From assembly GCA_035460165.1 (NCBI GenBank), contig DATHWW010000005.1:146834-210833 (forward strand): a stretch of 64,000 nt of DNA, in the 5' to 3' direction. The translations under genes and the position numbers were made by a program. This document shows, piece by piece, positions 17,725 to 24,223 of this stretch. This DNA is from MM2 sp035460165. Its GTDB lineage: Bacteria > Pseudomonadota > Gammaproteobacteria > Burkholderiales > Methylophilaceae. The notes below the pieces were generated by a model. The model was given only the letters and a program-made list of their open reading frames with translations. It did not search any database and was not told the origin of the DNA. Each line of letters begins with the position of its first letter. Within the stretch, counting starts at the first letter, position 1.

Positions 17725-18513
17725 ATGAGACTCACCATAGAACACCGCACCCGTTACGCCTACGACACTCCGGTGGATTACTCCATCCAGCAGCTGCGCC
17801 TGACGCCGCAAAGCGGCTTCGGGCAGCGCGTTGCTTCCTGGAATATCCGCGTCAATGGCCGCATGCGCCTGAATACCGACGCCTACGGCAATTCCGTGCA
17901 TACGCTGGTTGTCGATACGCCGCATCGCAGCATCGACATCGTGGCGCGCGGCGAGGTTGAAACCGGCCTCGATCTGCCGCCGCTGGCTGACACCTTGCCG
18001 TTGCAGGTCTACCTGCGCGAGACCGCGCTGACGACGATGGACGAAGCGCTGGCGGATTTTGCGTGCCAGTTCGGCCATCCCGGCGGTGGTCTCGACCTCG
18101 ACGGGTTGTATGCGCTGATGCAGACGGTGCGCGAGCGTATCGCCTATCGTCGCGGCTCGACGGATGTTGCTACCAGCGCTGCGGCAGCATTCAGGGCGGG
18201 CGAGGGCGTCTGTCAGGATCACGCGCATGTGTTCATCGCCTGCTGCCGTTACCTGGGCGTGCCATCGCGTTACGTGAGCGGCTATCTGTTCACCGAGGAC
18301 GGGCATCTGGTGGAAAGCCATGCCTGGGCGGATGCCTGGCTCGCCGGCGAGTGGTTGAGCTTCGACGTATCCAACAGTCAGCGCACCAACGGCATTCATG
18401 TGCGCTTGGCGACCGGTCTCGACTATCGCGACGCCTGCCCTGTTTCCGGCGTGCGGCGTGGCGGCAGCGGCGAGCAGATGGGGGTACAGGTGCAGATATC
18501 CCAACAGCAATGA
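17725..18513 (+). CDS. Transglutaminase-like cysteine protease of the Anbu cluster
   Basis: Protein of 262 aa. The N-terminal beta domain (MRLTIEHRTRYAYDTPVDYS) is the Bact_transglu_N module. The catalytic core shows the Cys in GEGVCQDHAHVFIACCRYLG, the His in LVESHAWADAWLAGEW and the Asp in SFDVSNSQRTN. It is a predicted cytoplasmic peptidase or amidase. Within the cluster it may process products of the ATP-grasp enzyme or feed the Anbu particle. It lies 22 nt after the alpha-E gene and about 60 nt before the Anbu gene. Confidence 0.93.
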   Translation: MRLTIEHRTRYAYDTPVDYSIQQLRLTPQSGFGQRVASWNIRVNGRMRLNTDAYGNSVHTLVVDTPHRSIDIVARGEVETGLDLPPLADTLPLQVYLRETALTTMDEALADFACQFGHPGGGLDLDGLYALMQTVRERIAYRRGSTDVATSAAAAFRAGEGVCQDHAHVFIACCRYLGVPSRYVSGYLFTEDGHLVESHAWADAWLAGEWLSFDVSNSQRTNGIHVRLATGLDYRDACPVSGVRRGGSGEQMGVQVQISQQQ

Positions 18514-18572
18514 TTGAGGCCGGGCGCGGCCCCGGTTATCATGCTGCGATCCATTGAACTGAAGACTTCGAT

Positions 18573-19307
18573 ATGACTTATTGCGTCGGGCTGCTGCTCG
18601 AATCCGGCCTAGTGATGGGTTCCGATTCGCGAACCAATGCGGGTGTGGACCAGGTCGCCACCTTCCCCAAGATGACTCTCTTTTCCGTACCTGGTGAGCG
18701 GGTGCTGGTGATGTTGACCGCCGGCAATCTTGCTATTTCGCAGGCGGTAGTGAGTCGCCTCAACCAGCAGATCGCCGACGGCGTCGAGCCCAACCTGCAC
18801 AGCGTGCGCAGCGTGTTCGATGCCGCCCGCGTGGTGGGCGATGCGGTGAGGGCGGTACATCACGATGATGCCGAACATCTCAAGAAGCACGCCGCCGAAT
18901 TCAACCAATCCATCATCCTGGGCGGGCAGGTTGCCGGCGAACGGCCGCGCCTGTTCAATATCTACGCGGCGGGCAACTTCATCGAAGCCGTCCCCGAAAC
19001 GCCGTATTTCCAGATCGGCGAAACCAAATACGGCAAGCCTATTCTCGACCGCGTGATCGGCAGCCAGAGCGATCTCGACGATGGTGCCAAATGCGTGCTG
19101 ATTTCATTCGACTCCACAATACGCAGCAATCTTTCGGTCGGTCTGCCGATCGATCTCGTCCAATACCGCACCGACAGTTTCAGTACCGAAGGGCTGCGTC
19201 GCATCACGGATAGCGATCCTTATTTCAATGGCTTGCGCAAGGACTGGTCTGAAGGGTTGAAGCAGGTGTTTGCCGAGTTGCCGAATCCGAACTGGTCGCC
19301 AGGCTAA
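18573..19307 (+). CDS. Anbu (bacterial proteasome-homologue peptidase)
   Basis: Protein of 244 aa beginning MTYCVGLLLESGLVMGSDSR. Removal of Met would expose Thr as the N-terminal nucleophile, and GSDSRTNAGVDQVATFPKM supplies the conserved Asp and the Lys region of the Ntn-hydrolase proteasome fold. Anbu particles assemble as open helical or ring-like oligomers; their natural substrate is not established. It is the last gene of the four-gene cluster. The first copy of the MITE-like repeat begins exactly at its stop codon: the TAA stop is one half of the repeat's 3-bp target duplication. Confidence 0.93.
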   Translation: MTYCVGLLLESGLVMGSDSRTNAGVDQVATFPKMTLFSVPGERVLVMLTAGNLAISQAVVSRLNQQIADGVEPNLHSVRSVFDAARVVGDAVRAVHHDDAEHLKKHAAEFNQSIILGGQVAGERPRLFNIYAAGNFIEAVPETPYFQIGETKYGKPILDRVIGSQSDLDDGAKCVLISFDSTIRSNLSVGLPIDLVQYRTDSFSTEGLRRITDSDPYFNGLRKDWSEGLKQVFAELPNPNWSPG

Positions 19308-19573
19308 GAGCCTATTCAGTAGTATTCATCCCCCGCGCCAGCTGACTGCAGGATGCAGTGCAAGGCGCGGGCTGCGCAGTGTAGTTATTCTCCACAAGCA
19401 GCCCGCAACGCGGCAATGCGCTCGCAGTCAGCCAGCCCTGCGGGTTGAGTCCGGGCCCGGTGTCTGCGGCGTTGCACCGCTTGCCAATGGAACAACCATA
19501 GTCTGCGCGTCGCGCCTTGCATCCATCCAGGCCCGGACTCAACGCGGGGGATGAATACTACTGAAATAGGCTC
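19308..19573. repeat. MITE-like repeat, copy 1
   Basis: A 266-bp non-coding element with inverted ends GAGCCTATT.CAGTAG and CTACTGAAATAGGCTC; the ends extend about 30 bp to CCCCCGCG/CGCGGGGG, and the left end has one base deleted. It is flanked by the direct repeat TAA (19305-19307 and 19574-19576), the first of which is the Anbu stop codon. Inside are two nested hairpins; the right-hand one pairs GTTGAGTCCGGGCC with GGCCCGGACTCAAC. No reading frame is credible. Same orientation as copy 2, opposite to copy 3. Confidence 0.85.
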
Positions 19574-19592
19574 TAACCGGCGCCGGGTATAA

Positions 19593-19615
19593 AAAAGGGG
19601 CCAGAAGCCCCTTTT
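19593..19615 (-). terminator. Terminator of efp
   Basis: Stem AAAAGGGGC / GCCCCTTTT with loop CAGAA. On the minus strand it is followed by a T run (CCCCTTTTTTATA), directly after the efp stop. Confidence 0.85.
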
Positions 19616-19631
19616 CAATTCGACGTTGCTA

Positions 19632-20189
19632 TTACTTCACGCGGTTCTTGTAATCCATCGTGCGGGTGTCGATTTCGATCTTGTCACCGATTTCCACAAA
19701 CAGCGGCACCGGCAGTTCGAAGCCGGTGGAGATTTTGGCGGGTTTCATCACCTTGCCGGAGGTGTCGCCCTTGACGGCGGGTTCGGTGTAGGTGACTTCG
19801 CGCACCACGGAGTTCGGCAGCTCGACGGAGATCGGCTTACCGTTGTAGAACACCACTTCGCATTCCATGCCGTCTTGCAGGAAGTGCAGCGCGTCTTCCA
19901 TGGTTTCAGCTTCGACTTCGTACTGGTTGTACTCGGCGTCCATGAACACATACATCGGATCGCCGAAGTAGGAGTAGGTCACTTCCTTCTTGTCCAGCAC
20001 CACCACGTCGAACTTGTCGTCGGCCTTGAACACGGATTCGCTCGGGGATTCGGTGAGCAGGTTCTTGTACTTCATCTTCACCACGGAAGAGTTGCGGCCG
20101 GACTTGCTGTATTCGGCCTTCAGCACGACCATGGGGTCGTTGCCGACCATAAACACGTTACCAACGCGGAGTTCCTGGGCTGTTTTCAT
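19632..20189 (-). CDS. efp: Elongation factor P
   Basis: Protein of 185 aa, the normal EF-P length, with three beta-barrel domains (MKTAQELRVGNVFMVGNDPM at the start, EIDTRTMDYKNRVK at the end). It relieves ribosome stalling at polyproline. The tip of the domain I loop reads YSKSGRNSSVV with Arg at position 32, not Lys34. That Arg is the residue rhamnosylated by EarP, whose gene lies 40 nt upstream on the same strand. The two are probably one transcript, earP first. Confidence 0.98.
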   Translation of the reverse strand: MKTAQELRVGNVFMVGNDPMVVLKAEYSKSGRNSSVVKMKYKNLLTESPSESVFKADDKFDVVVLDKKEVTYSYFGDPMYVFMDAEYNQYEVEAETMEDALHFLQDGMECEVVFYNGKPISVELPNSVVREVTYTEPAVKGDTSGKVMKPAKISTGFELPVPLFVEIGDKIEIDTRTMDYKNRVK

Positions 20190-20228
20190 CTGATGTCTCG
20201 CGGAAATCGAGGATTAAAAAGGGGCGCA

Positions 20229-21389
20229 TTATAACCGATTTTTACAAAAAATCACTAGGTTAGACGCGAGGCCCGAAGCCTCGAAAAAGTGTTCCGCCCA
20301 GGCCGCAGCATTCTGCTCGAAGGTTTCCAAATGGCTTGCAAAATCCTCCCACGCAAGGCTGTCGAACCCGTTCCATCCGAGCTGAAAAGCGCGCATCGCG
20401 GCGGATGCCTGCTCGGGCAGAATTAGGCAGTACAAATCGAGAAACGCGTCCAGCTTGGGCCGGTGCGCGTTTTCTTCCTGCGGATAGATTTGCCACACTA
20501 GCGGACGCGCGGCCCATTGGGCGCGGACAAAGGAGTCCTCCCCGCGTACGAAATTACAATCGCACAGCCATAACAGGCGGTCGTAATCGTCTTGCGGCAG
20601 AAAGGGCAGGACGTGCAGGGTCAGGTTACCGCGCTGCAAAACGTCGCCGGGGTGGAGGGATGCCGCGCCGAAATGCGACGCAGTGCGCGTTAGAGCCTTG
20701 CCGACCGGCAGCAGGCAACGCACCGGGCGGGTGGAGGCTTCCCACGCTGTCAGTAGTTCACCGATCGGTGCCGTGTCGTAACAGAACAGGGAGACCAGGA
20801 TTTCCTGCGGGTCGGCTGGCGGCAGGGAGAGGGATTGCCGGAAAACTTCCGATGACGCCCGAAAGGCATCGCGCGCTTCGAGCAGTCCTTTTTCACGCAA
20901 CAGGCCGCCCGTGCCCGGCGTGAAGCCGGGAAAGAAAAAATATTTCGTCAACTTAAGGCGCGGATGCGGCGACGGCAGCGTGTGGCAGCTTTCCACCCAG
21001 GCTTCCGCACTGAGGTATTCGAGATTGATCCATACCGGCGGTTTTTCGCGCTGCGCCATCGCCGCTTCGTATCGTTCCGGCAGCTGGCAGCCGAAGGCTT
21101 CGATGACGACATCGGCTACTTCGGTTTCCGCGAAGTGGCTGCTCCAGCGGCAGATCTGCACGCCGCAGGATAATTGGGAGGCTAGCGTGGAGTCGATTTG
21201 CGGATTGAGCGGTCGCAGGCGTTCGATATCGTCCACCCATAACCGCACTGCCAATCCGTGCTCCGCTGCCAATTGCCGCGCCAGCCGCCAGCAGACGCCA
21301 ATGTCGCCAAAATTGTCGATGACGGCGCAGAAAATATCCCAGCGTTGAATCTTGGTGTTCAAATGTAATTTTTCTTTCAGTTCAAGCAC
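20229..21389 (-). CDS. earP: EF-P arginine rhamnosyltransferase EarP
   Basis: Protein of 386 aa from a GTG at 21389; a TTG at 21362 is a possible shorter start. The signature WDIFCAVIDNFGDIGVCWRL near the N-terminus contains the Asp used for catalysis in EarP. AFGCQLPERYEAAM, WINLEYLSAEAWVESCH and LKLTKYFFFPGFTPGTGGLL are typical, as is FVRGEDSFVRAQWAARPLVW near the nucleotide-sugar site. It transfers rhamnose from dTDP-rhamnose to Arg32 of EF-P, encoded just downstream. The dTDP-rhamnose synthesis genes are not in this window. Confidence 0.96.
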   Translation of the reverse strand: MLELKEKLHLNTKIQRWDIFCAVIDNFGDIGVCWRLARQLAAEHGLAVRLWVDDIERLRPLNPQIDSTLASQLSCGVQICRWSSHFAETEVADVVIEAFGCQLPERYEAAMAQREKPPVWINLEYLSAEAWVESCHTLPSPHPRLKLTKYFFFPGFTPGTGGLLREKGLLEARDAFRASSEVFRQSLSLPPADPQEILVSLFCYDTAPIGELLTAWEASTRPVRCLLPVGKALTRTASHFGAASLHPGDVLQRGNLTLHVLPFLPQDDYDRLLWLCDCNFVRGEDSFVRAQWAARPLVWQIYPQEENAHRPKLDAFLDLYCLILPEQASAAMRAFQLGWNGFDSLAWEDFASHLETFEQNAAAWAEHFFEASGLASNLVIFCKNRL

Positions 21390-21439
21390 TTTTTGTAGTT
21401 TAATGGCGCCTTTTGAATGACGGGAATGCCAGCGGAATC

Positions 21440-22426
21440 ATGAGCGACCGGTTGAACAGAACATCCATCTGCAGTGTGATTTTTATCAATATCGTCGATT
21501 ACGGGCAAGCGGCGGTGGATGACCAGATTGCGCTTAAAAGCCGCTTCAATGCGCTGATCAACGAGGCCGTCAAGGATGTGGCGCAGAATGATCGCATCAT
21601 ACTCGATACCGGTGACGGAGCGGCAATCGCGCTGCTGGGCGCGCCGGAAGAGGCGCTATTCGTCGCGCTGACCATACGCGACGGCGTCATGCAGGATAAG
21701 CAACAATATCCCGAACGCTTTTTCTCCATTCGCGCGGGCATCAATCTCGGCCCGGTGCGCGTGGTCAATGACTTGAACGGCATGCTGAACGTGCTCGGCG
21801 ATGGAATCAATGCCGCCCAGCGCGTGATGAGTTTCGCCCAGCCCAACGCGATACTGGTTTCGCGTTCCTATTTCGAGATTGCGTCGCGCCTGAGCACGGA
21901 AATCGGCGCCATGTTTACGTATTACGGGGTCAAGACGGACAAATACGTGCGCGAGCATGAAATCTATATCGTCCAGAATGGGCAGGCTGAGGCGCAAGTC
22001 ATCCCAGAGGAGCCGGTTGAAGTTGAAGGACAGGTAGCCCGCCTATTGGCGGCTTGTCGCAAGCGCTGGGTGCCGGCGACCGCAAGCATCGCGCTTCTGG
22101 CCGTGGTGTGGGGAATATGGGTGAGCATGCCTCCCTCTGCCGACGCGAATGAGGGAAATATCGCGGAGAACGGGCAGAAGAGTGAGGCGCAAGAGTCCGC
22201 GCAGGCTATGCCGGAGAATAAAGCTGCGGCGCTCGAAAAGAGCGGGGCGAAGCAAACAAAGACCGCTTCGCGCCCGGTACGGCATAAGCGAGCATCGGAT
22301 CAGGCGTCTGTACAGCAAGAGCCAGCGGGCGCACAGCAGTCCAAGCAAACACAGTCGTCCGTGCAGGAAGGGAAAAGTAGCGTTTTATGCTCGGATGCAC
22401 AGCGCATGCTGAAACAGTGTAATTGA
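21440..22426 (+). CDS. Class III nucleotidyl cyclase homologue A (first metal Asp replaced by Asn)
   Basis: Protein of 328 aa from MSDRLNRTSICSVIF; a TTG at 21413 would add nine residues, but the ATG aligns with the start of paralogue B. A cyclase homology domain fills residues 5-180. The first metal-binding Asp is replaced (VIFINIVDYG, Asn where FADI is usual), the second is kept (LDTGDG), and the transition-state Asn and Arg are kept (GDGINAAQRVMSF). The adenine-selecting Lys is absent. A single membrane helix follows (ATASIALLAVVWGIWVSM), then an Ala/Lys/Gln-rich stretch and a terminal CSDAQRMLKQCN. These residues resemble the C2 half of mammalian adenylyl cyclase. Substrate unknown. Confidence 0.88.
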   Translation: MSDRLNRTSICSVIFINIVDYGQAAVDDQIALKSRFNALINEAVKDVAQNDRIILDTGDGAAIALLGAPEEALFVALTIRDGVMQDKQQYPERFFSIRAGINLGPVRVVNDLNGMLNVLGDGINAAQRVMSFAQPNAILVSRSYFEIASRLSTEIGAMFTYYGVKTDKYVREHEIYIVQNGQAEAQVIPEEPVEVEGQVARLLAACRKRWVPATASIALLAVVWGIWVSMPPSADANEGNIAENGQKSEAQESAQAMPENKAAALEKSGAKQTKTASRPVRHKRASDQASVQQEPAGAQQSKQTQSSVQEGKSSVLCSDAQRMLKQCN

Positions 22427-22447
22427 TAAGCTTGGCCGGTAGCTGGG

Positions 22448-22476
22448 TTGACTATTTGTACCCTACCGGCAAAAAT
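22448..22476 (+). promoter_or_regulatory. Candidate sigma-70 promoter for the riboswitch and cyclase B
   Basis: TTGACT, a 17-base spacer, then AAAAAT, which would start transcription near 22483, just where the riboswitch begins. A GCCGGTAG/CTACCGGC dyad (22435-22442 and 22463-22470) straddles the -35 box. The -10 match is only 4 of 6. Confidence 0.45.
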
Positions 22477-22483
22477 TAGATCG

Positions 22484-22567
22484 CTTGATAAGGGCAAACC
22501 CGTCGTAAGACGGGGACGCAAAGTTACCGGTCGGAAGGAGCAAAGCTCCACGATGGCGGAACTGCCA
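22484..22567 (+). promoter_or_regulatory. c-di-GMP-I (GEMM-I) riboswitch
   Basis: Hallmarks in order: AGGGCAAACC, the stem CGTC-GTAA-GACG with a GNRA tetraloop, GGGACGCAAAG, then a second helix (ACCGGTCGG...GGAGCAAAGCTCC...GATGGCGG) and a closing ACTGCC. This matches the GEMM-I consensus, which binds cyclic di-GMP between its two helices. It lies in the 300-bp gap before cyclase B, about 160 nt upstream of that start, and not before cyclase A. I cannot tell on or off control: no clear terminator or anti-Shine-Dalgarno stem was identified in 22568-22728. Confidence 0.88.
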
Positions 22568-22728
22568 AGTAATGTAAATGTGATTCCCCCATTTTCTTTG
22601 CAGTCACGCTTCCCGCGGCCGGTCCAGGGGTTTGTACCGATTGGAATTCACCGGAGTGGAAATCATCATCCTGTTATTTGCTGAGTGCGCCTTGGCCGCG
22701 GCTTCGGTTGCAGCCGCTGGATGACCGT

Positions 22729-23643
22729 ATGCGTACGCGGCTGAACAAAACCTCAATCTGCAGCATATTGTGCGTCGATATCGTCGGCCATTCACGCCGG
22801 CCCGATGCTGAGCAGATCATGCAAAAGGAGCGTTTCAATGCGCTGGTCGAGGCTTCGCTCGAAGGCGTGCCGAAAAACGATCGCGCTATTCTGGATACCG
22901 GCGACGGCGTGCTGATTGCATTTTTCGGCGCGCCGGAGGATGCGCTGACCGTGGCATTGCTCATCCGCGACGGGATTGTGGAAGACAGTAGTCAGCATCC
23001 GCAGCATCCTATTGCATTGCGTACGGGCATCAATCTCGGTCCGGTGCGCGTCGTTCCCGATATCAATGGCGCGCTCAATATCGTCGGCGACGGGCTGAAT
23101 GCGGCGCAGCAGGTCATGAGCTTTTCCGCGCCGGATCGCATCCTGGTGTCGCGCTCATATTACGAAATTGTTTCTCCGGAAAATCCCGACATACTCAGGA
23201 TGCTGTCCTATTTCGGCATCAAGATCGACAAGGACGAACGCGAGCACGAAATGTATATCGTGGATCTCGTAGGGAGCAAAGAGGGTGCAGGCTGGCTTGA
23301 GGTGTTGGCAAAGTTTGTACCGGCAGACGCGACTCCTGTGTTCTGGCTGAGCGCCGGGGTATTTGGCTTACTTTTCTGCTTGGTCGTGGGCGCTATGCGG
23401 ATGTATAGCGGTGAAGAGGCTGTGTCGAATGAAGTTCCGCTTGCAGCGGCGGTGGAAAGCGTGGTGCCGCTTGAGCCAGCTCCTGAAAAGAAGGAAATCA
23501 CGGCGCAAGTCGAGCATCGGAAACGAAAAACGGCCGGCAATGCACCCGAGCAGTTGCCTCATGCGCAAGAGCCGGAATCTGCGCGGGAGACGGCCTCCGC
23601 TTCATGCACCGAGGCCGCGCGCGTGCTGACCCAATGCCACTGA
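22729..23643 (+). CDS. Class III nucleotidyl cyclase homologue B (transition-state Arg replaced by Gln)
   Basis: Protein of 304 aa from ATG 22729 (MRTRLNKTSICSILCVDIVG), chosen because it aligns with the start of paralogue A. The cyclase domain keeps both metal Asp residues (ILCVDIVG and LDTGDG) and the transition-state Asn, but the Arg four residues later is Gln (GDGLNAAQQVMSF). A single membrane helix follows (PVFWLSAGVFGLLFCLVVG), then a Glu/Lys/Pro-rich linker and a terminal CTEAARVLTQCH, the same Cys-x9-Cys tail as A. The pattern resembles the C1 half of mammalian adenylyl cyclase. Expression is probably set by the c-di-GMP-I riboswitch upstream. On its own a homodimer would probably be weak or inactive. 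Confidence 0.88.
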   Translation: MRTRLNKTSICSILCVDIVGHSRRPDAEQIMQKERFNALVEASLEGVPKNDRAILDTGDGVLIAFFGAPEDALTVALLIRDGIVEDSSQHPQHPIALRTGINLGPVRVVPDINGALNIVGDGLNAAQQVMSFSAPDRILVSRSYYEIVSPENPDILRMLSYFGIKIDKDEREHEMYIVDLVGSKEGAGWLEVLAKFVPADATPVFWLSAGVFGLLFCLVVGAMRMYSGEEAVSNEVPLAAAVESVVPLEPAPEKKEITAQVEHRKRKTAGNAPEQLPHAQEPESARETASASCTEAARVLTQCH

Positions 23644-23647
23644 AAGC

Positions 23648-24139
23648 CTATTGCGGGGCTGTATAACTCACGGCGATGATTTCGTACTCCTCCTCGCCTC
23701 CGGGCGTCTCCAGCCGCACCGTATCGCCTTCGCCTTTTTTCATCAGTGCACGTGCAAGGGGCGAAATCCAGCTGATGTAGCCCATGCCCGGATCGAGTTC
23801 GTCCTGGCCGACGATGCGATAGGTGTGTTCGGTGTCGTGGGTGAGCGAGTACAACGTCACCCAAGCGCCAAAAAATACCTTGTCCAACCCTTGCTGCCGC
23901 GCCGGGTCCACCACTTCTGCCGTATCCATGCGTTTCATCAGGAAGCGCAGCCGCGAGTCGATCTGGCGCAGGCGCTTCTTCCCGTAAATATAGTCCCCGT
24001 TCTCGCTGCGGTCGCCGTTGCCGGCGGCCCAGGCCACGTCGCTGACGACCTTGGGGCGCTCGACCTTATAGAGCTGGTCGAATTCTTCCTTGAGGACGGC
24101 ATAGCCTTCCGGGGTGATGTAATTTTTGGATTCACTCAT
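23648..24139 (-). CDS. greB: Transcription elongation factor GreB
   Basis: Protein of 163 aa. The N-terminal coiled coil carries the acidic tip of Gre factors (NGDRSENGDYIYGKKRLRQID), inserted into the RNA polymerase secondary channel to stimulate cleavage of backtracked RNA. The C-terminal domain has YRIVGQDELDPGMGYISWIS and SPLARALMKKGEGD. The tip and basic patch favour GreB over GreA. It converges on cyclase B with a few bases between the stops. Confidence 0.95.
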   Translation of the reverse strand: MSESKNYITPEGYAVLKEEFDQLYKVERPKVVSDVAWAAGNGDRSENGDYIYGKKRLRQIDSRLRFLMKRMDTAEVVDPARQQGLDKVFFGAWVTLYSLTHDTEHTYRIVGQDELDPGMGYISWISPLARALMKKGEGDTVRLETPGGEEEYEIIAVSYTAPQ

Positions 24140-24223
24140 GATGGAGCTATTTTAGTGGGTTTCATCCGCAGTGCCGCAAAATGGCGGAAATACGCTCTCA
24201 ATGCGGAGGATGAAGCAAGGCGC

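Noticed and set aside
19308..19573. Reading the repeat as a coding region (frames of 70-95 codons on both strands)
   Set aside because: The frames are not shared between copies, and the copies differ by indels and paired hairpin changes, as expected of a non-coding element.
22435..22470. GCCGGTAG/CTACCGGC dyad as a terminator of cyclase A
   Set aside because: Long 20-base loop and no T run; it overlaps a promoter-like -35 box, so an operator is at least as likely.
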